From: JAGDMS01 sp050015455
GTDB taxonomy: Bacteria > Desulfobacterota > Binatia > HRBIN30
NCBI GenBank assembly: GCA_050015455.1
Contig: JBEKBJ010000006.1
Location: 1-64,000 of the forward strand
Length of the DNA stretch: 64,000 bases
Direction: 5' to 3'
This document shows, piece by piece, positions 1 to 8,467 of this stretch; positions within the stretch are counted from its first letter, which is position 1, and each line of letters opens with the position of its first letter. The notes below the pieces were generated by a model that made no database searches, had not been told where the DNA came from, and saw only the letters and a program-made list of their open reading frames with translations. Position numbers and translations under genes: made by a program.

Positions 1-272
1 TAGTGACCGCCCCTGTGAGGGTGCGCACGAATAGGAGACTTGCCCGTTGTGGAAACTCAAGAGCATGAAGCCGCGCGTCGCAGCGAGGGACTCGACAAAT
101 CGGACCATAGGAGACGGCCATGAAGAAGACGCGGCCTCCTCAGGACGAGCGGTTATCTTCCTGCAAGGGAGAGCTTTTTCCGCTCACCCTGAGGAGGCGC
201 CCTCTTTTCAGGCGCCGTCTCGAAGGGTGCGCTCTGCGCGGGGCGCTGAACTCGTAGCCCGTAGTCGCTCTG
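1..272. other. Intergenic start of window, possible decayed small ORF
   Basis: No recognisable complete gene is present. A short plus-strand frame at 120-257 begins with ATG after a GGAG Shine-Dalgarno-like stretch (112-115) and reads MKKTRPPQDE, but its second half runs through the inverted repeat at 185-229. It is more likely a truncated or chance frame than a functional gene. Confidence 0.4.
185..229. repeat. Imperfect inverted repeat, REP-like
   Basis: The arms CACCCTGAGGAGGCGCC (185-201) and GGCGCCGTCTCGAAGGGTG (211-229) are imperfect reverse complements around a short A/T-containing loop. The repeat lies just beyond the stop of the minus-strand oxidoreductase at 273. It has no T-tract on that strand, so a dispersed palindromic repeat or an mRNA 3'-end stabiliser fits better than an intrinsic terminator. 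Confidence 0.5.
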
Positions 273-1652
273 CTACGGCGTGACTTCAGCCGGAGCGTGG
301 CGCTTGATCCATTCACGATACGAGCCGCTGTAGCCGACGGCCCGCTGGCGCGCGCGTACGCGGCGCACAATCGCATCGACCTTATCGCTATCCAGCGGCG
401 GCCGGGTGCGCAGCCACTCAGCAATGCGCCCCACCGAGTCCTTCACCGACCCGGTGATCGCGTCGAGCGCCGCTTCCTCGCCGACATGATGGCCGTCGAG
501 TCCGAGGAACTGCTCGATGACGTGCGTACCAACCTGGATGCCGTGTTTGCGCGCGGCGAGGAGGTTGCCTTTGCCGGTGACCGCGTTGCCGGCCCCGAAC
601 ACCATGTCGTATCCGGCAACCCGCCCGAGTTCCGGGTCGGTGAAGTCGTATACCTCCCCAAGCTGAGGGATGCCGGGCAGCGGCACTGGGATGCTGCCGA
701 TCGAGCTGACCACCAATGGTGCGCGGACTTCCTCGATTGCCCCTTCGACCGGGATCATGCGTGCGCTGGCGATGTCTGTCCGCTGGAAACGGAGCCCCAC
801 TAGGCGGTCGCTTTCGACGAGCAGTCCGACAGGGACGCGCTGGGGACGCACCTGGAACATGTACTTCTGCATCGCTCTTTCGAGGATCCGCCGCCGTGTC
901 GCTTCGAGTTTCTGCCGGCGTGCCGCATCCGTGTAGTCGGGAATCTCCGTCAGTTCCATGTCCTCGATGCGCCGGCGGTGGAAAAGCGTCGCGCCCTTGA
1001 GGCCGAGCGCGTCCCAGCTCAGACCGTGTGCGGCGAGTGCATCCGGGATCCCGGCGGCTTCGAGGTGCAGCACATCTTCGTGGATGCCGCGACGTTCCAA
1101 CGCCAGCCTGACTGTTTCGAGCTGCAGCACTTTGATCACGTCAAGCGAAGCGAGACCGCCGCCGACGACAATGGCACCGTCCTCGATCTGATACCGCGGC
1201 CCCGTATAGCCGTCCTCGCAGAAATGATTGAACCAATAGATGAACGGGTTTTGGTAAATCAGGCCGCGGCCGACGTACTGGTCGGCGCCTTCGATCGGCA
1301 GTGGGCGGTCACGCCAGGCACCCACCGCGAGGATGACAGCGGTGAAGCCCCACTCGGCAACGAGCGCGCGGAAATCGATGTCGCGGCCGATCTTCGTCAG
1401 GGGCACGAAATGCACCTCCGGCCGGTCGAGTCTTTGGTCGACGGTTGCATATTCCTTCTGCCGCAGCTTGACATGCCAGCGGGGCAGGCCGTCCTCGATC
1501 TTCCCGTAGGGTCGCGCGTTTTGTTCGAACACCACCACGATAGCTGCACGCTCGGCGAGCGTGCCGGCGGCCTCGGCCCCGGCGGTGGCGGCGCCGACGA
1601 CGGCGATGACGTAACCTGCACTCACACACGTTACTATAACGGAAGAGGCCAT
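273..1652 (-). CDS. FAD/NAD(P)-binding oxidoreductase (ferredoxin-NADP reductase / GltD-like)
   Basis: Predicted flavoprotein of about 459 residues. Near the N-terminus a dinucleotide-binding beta strand and glycine-rich turn read IAVVGAATAGAEAA, followed by VFEQNARPYGKIEDGLPRWH. That second motif is typical of adrenodoxin-reductase, FprA and glutamate-synthase small-subunit relatives. A second Rossmann motif, IVVGGGLASLDV, lies mid-protein and would bind NAD(P)H. The Met at 1652 is preferred over one 28 codons upstream, because the upstream stretch is Arg-rich and unlike the family; the GGGAG before this Met is very close, so a slightly later start is possible. The gene is divergent from arsC with about 70 bp between them. 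Electron partner and substrate are not evident. Confidence 0.8.
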   Translation of the reverse strand: MASSVIVTCVSAGYVIAVVGAATAGAEAAGTLAERAAIVVVFEQNARPYGKIEDGLPRWHVKLRQKEYATVDQRLDRPEVHFVPLTKIGRDIDFRALVAEWGFTAVILAVGAWRDRPLPIEGADQYVGRGLIYQNPFIYWFNHFCEDGYTGPRYQIEDGAIVVGGGLASLDVIKVLQLETVRLALERRGIHEDVLHLEAAGIPDALAAHGLSWDALGLKGATLFHRRRIEDMELTEIPDYTDAARRQKLEATRRRILERAMQKYMFQVRPQRVPVGLLVESDRLVGLRFQRTDIASARMIPVEGAIEEVRAPLVVSSIGSIPVPLPGIPQLGEVYDFTDPELGRVAGYDMVFGAGNAVTGKGNLLAARKHGIQVGTHVIEQFLGLDGHHVGEEAALDAITGSVKDSVGRIAEWLRTRPPLDSDKVDAIVRRVRARQRAVGYSGSYREWIKRHAPAEVTP

Positions 1653-1720
1653 CTCCCAGAAGGTCCGGCGGCGGCGGTGTCGCCATGGACGCTGGTCCGT
1701 TCGGCGAGTACCCTCATCGC

Positions 1721-2074
1721 ATGGAGACGCTGACAATCTATCACAATCCCCGCTGCGCCAAGAGCCGTGCGGCGCTCGCCATACTACAGGCCCACGAGGT
1801 ACCGTTGCGCGTCATCGAGTATCTGAAGGAGCCCCCGACACGCGCGGAGATCGCCGCCCTTCGCGAGAAGCTCGGGTGTAGCCCGACAGAATGGATTCGC
1901 AAGGCTGAGCCGGAGTACAAGCAAATGGGGCTCAGCGCCGGCAGCACGGAGGAGCAGCTGCTCGACGCCATGGCCAAGCACCCGATTCTGATCGAGCGCC
2001 CGATCGTCGTCTGCGGCCACCGCGCCGTCCTCGGCCGTCCGCCGGAGCGGGTGCTGGAGCTGTTGCAGCAGTGA
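1721..2074 (+). CDS. arsC: Arsenate reductase-like protein, ArsC/YffB glutaredoxin-fold family
   Basis: A 117-residue thioredoxin-fold protein of the ArsC/Spx/YffB family. The N-terminus reads TIYHNPRCAKSR, with the single catalytic Cys at the position of E. coli ArsC Cys12. The C-terminal part carries ERPIVV and RAVLGRPPE, matching the arginines that bind the oxyanion in arsenate reductase. These residues favour true glutaredoxin-dependent arsenate reduction over a Spx-like role. No arsR, arsB or acr3 gene lies nearby, so arsenic function is not supported by context. The start at 1721 places the family N-terminus exactly; a Met 12 codons upstream would add residues unlike the family. Confidence 0.85.
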   Translation: METLTIYHNPRCAKSRAALAILQAHEVPLRVIEYLKEPPTRAEIAALREKLGCSPTEWIRKAEPEYKQMGLSAGSTEEQLLDAMAKHPILIERPIVVCGHRAVLGRPPERVLELLQQ

Positions 2075-2103
2075 GGATTAGGAGGGCGTAAGGCCACTTC
2101 ATT

Positions 2104-2439
2104 TCACCGGCGCGGCCACCAGCTCGGATACGGCCGTGCATGCAGGTGATAGTGATCTGGGATCTGCTGCATGTGATCGTCGTAGTACCAGCCGCGCGGG
2201 TACTTCACGTCGGCGATCCGGGCCAGAGCCTCCCGCATCACCGCGTGCTCCTCCGGTAGCGGCACCGCCCGGTGCGCGCCGAGGACCGCCATCGGGACGT
2301 CGCACGAATCGCAATCGACGATCACGAAGCGGAACGGCTCGGTGAATTCCGCGTACCAGTTCGTCGTGCGCGCCAACTCGCACAGCTCACAGGCAGCCAC
2401 AGCGGCCGGGATTATGCGCGTTGGCCGCAGCGCTCGCAA
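2104..2439 (-). CDS. Small Cys/His-rich protein, HIT-like, function unknown
   Basis: A 111-residue protein with two CxxC-type pairs (CELC near residue 18 and CDSC near residue 44) and a C-terminal DDHMQQIPDHYHLHARP segment. The cysteine pairs followed by a late HxH motif recall zinc-binding members of the HIT superfamily, but the histidine triad is not canonical, so I do not assign nucleotide hydrolase activity. The likely initiation codon at 2439 is TTG; a later GTG is possible. The gene is convergent with arsC (29 bp between stops) and divergent from the hydrolase at 2481. Confidence 0.55.
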   Translation of the reverse strand: MRALRPTRIIPAAVAACELCELARTTNWYAEFTEPFRFVIVDCDSCDVPMAVLGAHRAVPLPEEHAVMREALARIADVKYPRGWYYDDHMQQIPDHYHLHARPYPSWWPRR

Positions 2440-2480
2440 CAGGTTGGTGCGGGGAGAAAACGAGTGTATAGGGAACTCCC

Positions 2481-3296
2481 ATGCCGCGCATATCTGTTGG
2501 AGACGTCCTGCTGAGTTACGAGCAAGCCGGCGAGGGGAGCGATCTCGTTTTGATCCATGGTCTCGGCGGCGACCTGCACCTTTGGGACGCCGAGGTACCG
2601 GTGTTCTCCCGCCACCACGGCGTCCTGCGCTTCGACGTGCGCGGCTGCGGTGCGTCGGACAAACCGCCCGGACCGTACTCGCCGGCGCTCTTCGCGCGCG
2701 ACGTCGATGCGTTGCTTGCAGGGTGTGATATCCCCGCGGCGCACGTGCTCGGGATCTCCATGGGCGGCGTCATCGCGCAAAGGCTGGCGCTCGACTTTCC
2801 CGCCCGCGTGCGCTCGCTCGTCTTGGTGAGCACGTCGAGCGAGGTGGGACAGCACGCGGTCGCGATGTGGCAATGGCTGGCGGACCTGATTGAGCGCGAG
2901 GGCTTCGATGCGAGTACGGCCGACGCCTCACGGGCGTTTTCGCCCGCATTCGCTGCTGCCCATCCGGAAGTGGTTGCGGAGATCGGACGGCGCAACGCCG
3001 CCAACGATCCGCGCGCCTACGCGGCCGCGGCACGTGCCGTCAGCGATTACAACTGGACCGAAGAACTGCGGCGGGTTGTGACCCCAACGCTCATCCTGCA
3101 AGGGTTGGAAGATCAGCTCACGCCACCCGGGGGGGCGGTGAAAATGAGCCGCGTCCTGCCGCGCTCGCGCTTGTTGATGATCAACGGGGCCGGTCACAGT
3201 TTACCGCTCGAACAACCGGCGCTGTTCCACAACGCCGTGCTGGCGTTCTTGGCCGGAGTCGACTTCGGTTCGCAACGAATCGGGGGGAGACCCTAA
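2481..3296 (+). CDS. Alpha/beta-fold hydrolase
   Basis: A 271-residue alpha/beta hydrolase. The oxyanion-hole strand reads LVLIHGLGG, the nucleophile elbow is GISMGG (Ser near residue 95), the acid is in GLEDQLTPP and the catalytic His in GAGHSLPLEQP. All catalytic elements are intact and correctly spaced. The closest named families are 3-oxoadipate enol-lactonase (PcaD) and related esterases, but no aromatic-degradation genes flank it, so the substrate is open. It stands alone between a divergent small gene and the PPOX-family gene downstream. Confidence 0.88.
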   Translation: MPRISVGDVLLSYEQAGEGSDLVLIHGLGGDLHLWDAEVPVFSRHHGVLRFDVRGCGASDKPPGPYSPALFARDVDALLAGCDIPAAHVLGISMGGVIAQRLALDFPARVRSLVLVSTSSEVGQHAVAMWQWLADLIEREGFDASTADASRAFSPAFAAAHPEVVAEIGRRNAANDPRAYAAAARAVSDYNWTEELRRVVTPTLILQGLEDQLTPPGGAVKMSRVLPRSRLLMINGAGHSLPLEQPALFHNAVLAFLAGVDFGSQRIGGRP

Positions 3297-3371
3297 CCCC
3301 TCCACTATAAAGAAGCACCGCGAACCACCATGAACTTCCGAATCGGACTCGGTCGGAGCATGGGAGGTGTG

Positions 3372-3833
3372 ATGAAAAGGCGCAACCTTATTCAAATGAC
3401 TACAGAAGAGCAGCAGGAATTCCTGCGGCGGGCGAAGACCCTTATCCTTTCGACCATCGACCACCGCGGATATCCGCACTCCGTCCCCATGTGGTACGAG
3501 ATGGATGGTCCCACCTTTTTCATGACCACCTACACCAAATCACAGAAGGCGATGAACCTCCGGCGTAACCCCAGGGTGGCCTTGCTGGCGGAAGCGGGCG
3601 AGACCTACGACACGCTCAAAGGCGTGCTCATTCGCGGGCGGGCCGAGCTCATTAGTGATGTCGAGCAGTGCGCCGGCATCTTGCTCAAGGTTCACGAGAA
3701 GATGGCAGGCTCCGCCTTACCGGCAGGCGCCGACGAGGCCTTGCGCATGCAGGCGCGCAAGCGTGTCATCATCAAGGTCACCCCGGAACGCGTCAGCAGC
3801 TGGGACCACAGCAAGCTAGGCGGGATATACTGA
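3372..3833 (+). CDS. PPOX-class flavin/F420-dependent oxidoreductase
   Basis: A 153-residue split-barrel protein of the pyridoxamine 5'-phosphate oxidase superfamily. Diagnostic segments are LSTIDHRGYPHSVPMWYEM (first strands and cofactor loop), TKSQKAMNLRRNPRVALL and GVLIRGRAELI. This pattern is typical of the PPOX class that uses F420 or FMN to reduce small organic molecules, not of PdxH itself. The start at 3372 follows GGGAGG at 3362-3367; two upstream in-frame Met codons (3330, 3360) lack a better signal. No cofactor-biosynthesis gene is visible in the window. Confidence 0.82.
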   Translation: MKRRNLIQMTTEEQQEFLRRAKTLILSTIDHRGYPHSVPMWYEMDGPTFFMTTYTKSQKAMNLRRNPRVALLAEAGETYDTLKGVLIRGRAELISDVEQCAGILLKVHEKMAGSALPAGADEALRMQARKRVIIKVTPERVSSWDHSKLGGIY

Positions 3834-3953
3834 GACGGCGCAAGACGAAGGGTGGAGAGGCGAAAGGGTGAGATTCGTGTGCCGTAGGGTGCACAAGGAT
3901 TATGTTGCAAATCATCGGAAGGGGGTGCATTAGAGGCCTGCGCCTACGTCCGT

Positions 3954-5960
3954 ATGACATGTGCTAGCCGCAACCGCTTCGCTCCTGCCGTCGCGCACTT
4001 GGCTGCCGCGTCGTTCTGCTTGCTGTGGGTGTCGACGGCGGTCGCGCAGTTTCCAAAGGGAGATGCTAACTGTGATGGTGTCCTCGATGCCGCAGACATG
4101 TCTGCAGTCGTCGATGCGATCTTCAATGATACGGCCGGCACTTGTCCGGAGGCGGACGTGAACGGCGACGGCCAGGTGACCGCCGCCGATCTGGTGGCAG
4201 AAATCGTCTTGCTGGCGTCGCTGCCTCCGCCGACCGCGACTCCGCCATCTTCGTCTCCGACGCCGAGCCCGACAACTCCGGCTTCGCCAACGCCGTCCGC
4301 GACGTGCACGCCGAGCCTGACGTCCACTCCGTCATGGACCATCACGCCCTCGCGATCCCCCACAGCGACTTTCACTCCAGAGCCGACCAACACGGCACCC
4401 CAAACCTGGACGCCGACGCTGAGCGCCACGCCGACGAGAACGTTTACACCGACGCGCACCGGAACGCCGACCGTGACTCCGACCTCCACCGCTACGCTAA
4501 CGGCGTCGCGCACACCCACCGTCACCCGAACACCATCGAATACGCCAACGCCGACACGCACCCGTACGCCGACACTCACCCCGCCTCCTTCGCGAACCCC
4601 TACCGTGACCTCGAGCGCAACGCCGAGCCGCACGCTGACACTGACGCGAACACCGACGGCCACGCCAACACCGACCTCGACGTGGACCGCGACCGCGACG
4701 CGCACGGCCACCAGGACTGCAACGCCAACCTCCACTGTGACCAAAACGCCAACGCCCAGCGCAACAGCCACTCAGACCGCGACTGCAACCTACAGCAGGA
4801 CAGCCACACCCACCTCAACGCCGCGGCCGACCCTGACAGCAACGATGACGCCGACCCCGACGGTCACGCGAACCGCCACCGCGAGCTTCACCGCGAGCCC
4901 TACTCGCACGCCAACACTCAGCCCCACGCCAACGGCGACGACTACGGCCACCTCGAGTCCAACACTGACGCCAACCCCGACAACGAGCGCCACGGCAACG
5001 GCGACGCTCAGCGCCACCGCGACACGGAGCGCCACGCCGACGCGCACCGCCACGGGCACCGCAACGGCGAGCCCAACCTGGACGCCGACGCGGACTCCTA
5101 CATCGAGTCCGACCATCACGGCAACGCGCACGGCAACAGCGAGCGCCACCCCCAGCGCCACCGCCACGCTGAGTGCTACCGCCACGCTGAGTGCCACCGC
5201 CACGCTGAGTGCTACCGCCACGCTGAGTGCCACCGCCACGCTGAGTGCTACCGCCACCTTCTCGCCCATCCCGAGCGCGACGCCCACCACCACCGCTACG
5301 AAGACAGCGACGGCGCCCCCAACCCCGACACCGACCGGCCAGGGCCCGATCGTCACCTTCTTGGGGGTGTTCACACGCGCGGACGGTTGCATCGCCTGCT
5401 GCGACATCGTGTGCGCCAGCCCAACCCCGACGCCGTTCTTTGATGGCAGTGGCCGCCGTATCTATCAGGTCAATGGCGGTCAGTTGCTGATTGTGGTGGA
5501 GGGCGCAAAAGGAAGCAGCGGCCAACAGGTCGGGCAATCGACCCTCCCGGGATCTGACAATCGGCCTGACATTCAAATAGAGACGACACGGCCGCTGGGC
5601 GATGGCACCCACAGCACGTGTGTCAACGGTGCGCTGGGCGGCGGCGTACCAGGCATCGATCCGCCCAACTTCACGCCCGAAAACCCGCCCGGCCCGCTCA
5701 CGAGCGCCCTGACGAGCTTTGCTTGTCAGTTCGAGTACCATCCGAATGGCTCCCAATGCACGTGGAGCGGGGACCCTACGAACCTGGGTTTCGTCAATTC
5801 GGCGAGCCAGGCGCAGTTCTGCGATTTAATGTCGGCCAATGCGCCGTTCAATCCCGGCGACTCGATCGTGACGGCGCGGTTGCGCGACACGCCAGGCGGC
5901 AACACTGGTCCGACAGCGCAGATCGTAGTACGCGTCAACACGCCGACGCCAAAGCCGTAA
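3954..5960 (+). CDS. Secreted dockerin-like protein with long Thr/Pro tract
   Basis: A 668-residue exported protein in three parts. A signal peptide ends near residue 31 (VSTAVAQ). Two EF-hand-like calcium loops of dockerin type I follow at residues 35-88 (DANCDGVLDAAD and DVNGDGQVTAAD). A roughly 370-residue Thr/Pro/Ala/Ser tract of TPT-type repeats then leads to a conserved 200-residue C-terminal domain beginning GPIVTFLGVFTRADGC and ending in TAQIVVRVNTPTPKP. The next gene is a full-length paralog. Known dockerins bind cohesins, but none is visible here; calcium-stabilised folding or surface attachment is inference. The tract may be O-glycosylated and act as a stalk. The reading frame is supported by both structured ends. 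Confidence 0.85.
   Translation: MTCASRNRFAPAVAHLAAASFCLLWVSTAVAQFPKGDANCDGVLDAADMSAVVDAIFNDTAGTCPEADVNGDGQVTAADLVAEIVLLASLPPPTATPPSSSPTPSPTTPASPTPSATCTPSLTSTPSWTITPSRSPTATFTPEPTNTAPQTWTPTLSATPTRTFTPTRTGTPTVTPTSTATLTASRTPTVTRTPSNTPTPTRTRTPTLTPPPSRTPTVTSSATPSRTLTLTRTPTATPTPTSTWTATATRTATRTATPTSTVTKTPTPSATATQTATATYSRTATPTSTPRPTLTATMTPTPTVTRTATASFTASPTRTPTLSPTPTATTTATSSPTLTPTPTTSATATATLSATATRSATPTRTATGTATASPTWTPTRTPTSSPTITATRTATASATPSATATLSATATLSATATLSATATLSATATLSATATFSPIPSATPTTTATKTATAPPTPTPTGQGPIVTFLGVFTRADGCIACCDIVCASPTPTPFFDGSGRRIYQVNGGQLLIVVEGAKGSSGQQVGQSTLPGSDNRPDIQIETTRPLGDGTHSTCVNGALGGGVPGIDPPNFTPENPPGPLTSALTSFACQFEYHPNGSQCTWSGDPTNLGFVNSASQAQFCDLMSANAPFNPGDSIVTARLRDTPGGNTGPTAQIVVRVNTPTPKP
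5154..5261 (+). repeat. 18/36-bp tandem repeat encoding SATATL
   Basis: Six copies of an 18-bp unit lie in frame inside the Thr/Pro tract, each encoding Ser-Ala-Thr-Ala-Thr-Leu (the last degenerates to Phe). Successive units alternate AGTGCTACCGCCACGCTG and AGTGCCACCGCCACGCTG, so the true perfect period is 36 bp. Such a perfect in-frame array could change copy number by slippage and alter stalk length without breaking the gene. Confidence 0.9.
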
Positions 5961-6173
5961 CGTGGCGGCGGGTTTGTGCGTGGGCCTGCGGCCCCATATT
6001 GCAAACCGCTTTCAATCCAGGCATGAGGAAAGAACTGTGTGTGGAGCTCTGCTGTGGCGCGGCTGAGACGGCTGGTCTGTCGAGGTGCGAGCCTGGTGAT
6101 GAGAGGCGTGGAAGACGCCCCTCGACAGGCTGAAGGCAAGCGTAGCCAGGGAGATCGAGGAGGCGATGCGTGC

Positions 6174-8315
6174 ATGCCGAGCCCTTCGACTGCGCTCAAG
6201 ATGTCCTTCTCGAAGCGTGCGGGGCGGGGCTTCAGCAGCCTCAGCCTGGCGGTGGCGCTCGTGGTTTGCTGCGCTGCTGTCCCGGCGGCATGGGCGGCGC
6301 CGGTCCCGGGTGACGTCAACTGCGACGGCACGCTGAACGCTGAGGATCTGCAGGCACTCGTGGATGCCATTTTCGAGGGTAGCCACTGCGCTACAGCGGA
6401 CGTAAACGGTGATGGCGCCGTGTCAGCAGCCGACCTTTCGGCAGAGGTCGTGTTGCTGGCCACGGCAGCGCCCACGCCATCGCCGAGCATGACGCCGACG
6501 TTTACAGTGGTGCAGACCTTGAGCCCCTCCGTTACCGCGACGCCCACCGGAACCCCTTCCTCTATGCCGTCGCCGACGCAAACGGTGAGCGCAACACCAT
6601 CCGCTACGCCGACCCTTGTTGCTACCCCGACGTCCTCAGGCACACCGCTGCCAAGTCCAACGCCGACCTTGTCACCGACCTTGACCGTGACGCCTACAGC
6701 GTCTGGCACGCCCAGCGCGACAGCCAGCGCTTCCTCGACGGCATCGGCGCTCCCGACGCAAACGCCAACACCTACCAGCTCTGCTACGATTACACTGACG
6801 CCGTCGCGCACGCAGACGCCGTCGCGCACGCCGACGCCCTCACTCACGCCGACGGTGACCCGTACCGCTTCGACGACACCTACACCCACGCTCACGCGCA
6901 CGCCGACCAAGACGTTGGCGCCGTCAGCAACCGCATCGTTCACCTTGACCGCGACGGCGACACGGACCCCGACGATCACCCCGACTCCTACGGCTTCTCT
7001 GACGCCCACGCCATCACGGACACCTACGCCGTCACGGACACCCACGCCGCCACCGACCGCCACCGCGTCAGCGACGGCGACCGCGTCAGCGACGGCGACC
7101 GCCACTCCCAAGCCCACGGCGACGTGGACCAACACGGCGACGGCGAGCAGTACACGCACCCCGACGCCGACACCCACCTCTACGCCGACCTTCTCGCCGA
7201 CGCGCACGGCTACCGCCACGCCAAGTTTTACAAGCACACCTTCAGTTACATCAACGGCCTCGGCAACGTCGACTCCGTCGCCGACGCAAACGCCCACCGC
7301 GACCGCTAGCCCGAGCCCCACCGCCAGTGCCACTTTCACCAAGACCGCCACGGTGACGTTCACGGCTACGGCAACGTGGACGCCAACGTGGACGCCAACG
7401 CTCACGCCTACGCGCTCGCCTACGGCAACACCGAGCTCGTCGCGAACGCCGACTCAAACGGCGAGCGCGAGCGCGACCGCCACGGCGACAGCGACGCCGT
7501 CGCCGACGAGAAGCAAGACGCCGACCGCCACCCCGACGCAGACCGCCACGCCCACCGCCACGGCCACCGTCACTCCGACGTTGACTCCGACATCGACGCG
7601 AACCGCGACGAACACACGCACCGCGACGCTTACGCCCACGATTACGGGGACGCCGACCGCGACGTCATCCAACCCCGGACCGCTGGTGACCTATCTGGGC
7701 GCTTCCTTGACCTCGGACGGTTGCATGGCTTGCCAAGATCCGCTCTGCAATTGCGACGGGGCGCCGACGCCGACACCACAGTTCGACAGCCAAGGGCGGC
7801 AGGTTTTCGAAAACGCGTACGGATACGGTTTCAGGCTGGTGGTCGAAGGCAAACGAGGGACGAGCGGAGCCGCCGTCGGAACGACACTCCAGCCGCCGCC
7901 GACGCCGCCGCCGCTCACCACGCGGCCGGATCTGCAGATCGAGAGTACACAACCGATGGGGATTTTCACCACCCTGTGCGATCCGTACGGTGGGATTCAG
8001 GGCATCTCACCGCCCGATTTCGGGCCCAGCGCGGACATCACCAATGCACTGTGGAATTTCTCGTGCCGGTTCACGGCGTTCAACACCTCGGATACGTGCT
8101 TGCTGGACGCGTACGGCAACCCCAACGCGCTCGCGAATCCAGGCGCGTCGCCGACCGTGCAATTCTGTGATATCGTGACCGTAACAAAGGCGTTTTCGCC
8201 GGGCGATTCCATTCTCACGGTGCAACTGCGCGACACCTCTCAGAACATCGGGCCGACGGCTCAGGTCGTCATCCGCGTCCCCACTCCCACCCCAACCCTG
8301 GCGCCGGCCCCGTAA
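6174..8315 (+). CDS. Secreted dockerin-like Thr/Pro-rich protein, paralog 2
   Basis: A 713-residue paralog of the upstream gene with the same order of parts. The signal sequence contains AVALVVCCAAVPAAWAAP. The dockerin-like pair is at about residues 46-97 (DVNCDGTLNAED, DVNGDGAVSAAD), the Thr/Pro tract runs to about residue 500, and the C-domain starts GPLVTYLGASLTSDGC. Shared C-domain landmarks with the paralog are VVEGKRG, PDLQIES, PPDF, QFCDIV, PGDSI and LRDT. The ATG at 6174 has GAGGAGG ten bases upstream; an internal Met at 6201 (MSFSKRAGRG) would also give a good signal peptide. The gene lies 213 bp after its paralog and probably belongs to the same expression unit as the four following genes. 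Confidence 0.83.
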   Translation: MPSPSTALKMSFSKRAGRGFSSLSLAVALVVCCAAVPAAWAAPVPGDVNCDGTLNAEDLQALVDAIFEGSHCATADVNGDGAVSAADLSAEVVLLATAAPTPSPSMTPTFTVVQTLSPSVTATPTGTPSSMPSPTQTVSATPSATPTLVATPTSSGTPLPSPTPTLSPTLTVTPTASGTPSATASASSTASALPTQTPTPTSSATITLTPSRTQTPSRTPTPSLTPTVTRTASTTPTPTLTRTPTKTLAPSATASFTLTATATRTPTITPTPTASLTPTPSRTPTPSRTPTPPPTATASATATASATATATPKPTATWTNTATASSTRTPTPTPTSTPTFSPTRTATATPSFTSTPSVTSTASATSTPSPTQTPTATASPSPTASATFTKTATVTFTATATWTPTWTPTLTPTRSPTATPSSSRTPTQTASASATATATATPSPTRSKTPTATPTQTATPTATATVTPTLTPTSTRTATNTRTATLTPTITGTPTATSSNPGPLVTYLGASLTSDGCMACQDPLCNCDGAPTPTPQFDSQGRQVFENAYGYGFRLVVEGKRGTSGAAVGTTLQPPPTPPPLTTRPDLQIESTQPMGIFTTLCDPYGGIQGISPPDFGPSADITNALWNFSCRFTAFNTSDTCLLDAYGNPNALANPGASPTVQFCDIVTVTKAFSPGDSILTVQLRDTSQNIGPTAQVVIRVPTPTPTLAPAP

Positions 8316-8467
8316 CAGCGCTGTGGAAGAAACGCGCGGCGTGAAGAAACTTGCCGTTTCGCCCTTGACTCGTTTTGGCAAATGTGGCAAACAGAAGGTT
8401 AAGCTTTTACGGGACCTACATGGTCCTGCGGATGATAGACGCTGGAGTTGCCGAAAGGAGGCATGCG

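Noticed and set aside
4230..5330. Repetitive array resembling CRISPR
   Set aside because: Units are directly adjacent, coding and without spacers; no cas genes are present.
3944..5407. Two further Val/Gly-rich minus-strand frames
   Set aside because: Same low-complexity antisense effect opposite the first dockerin-like gene.
5726..7405. Long minus-strand frame of about 559 residues, Val/Gly-rich
   Set aside because: It is the antisense of the Thr/Pro tract; repeat-biased codons leave the opposite strand open. The plus strand has signal peptide, dockerin loops and conserved C-domain.
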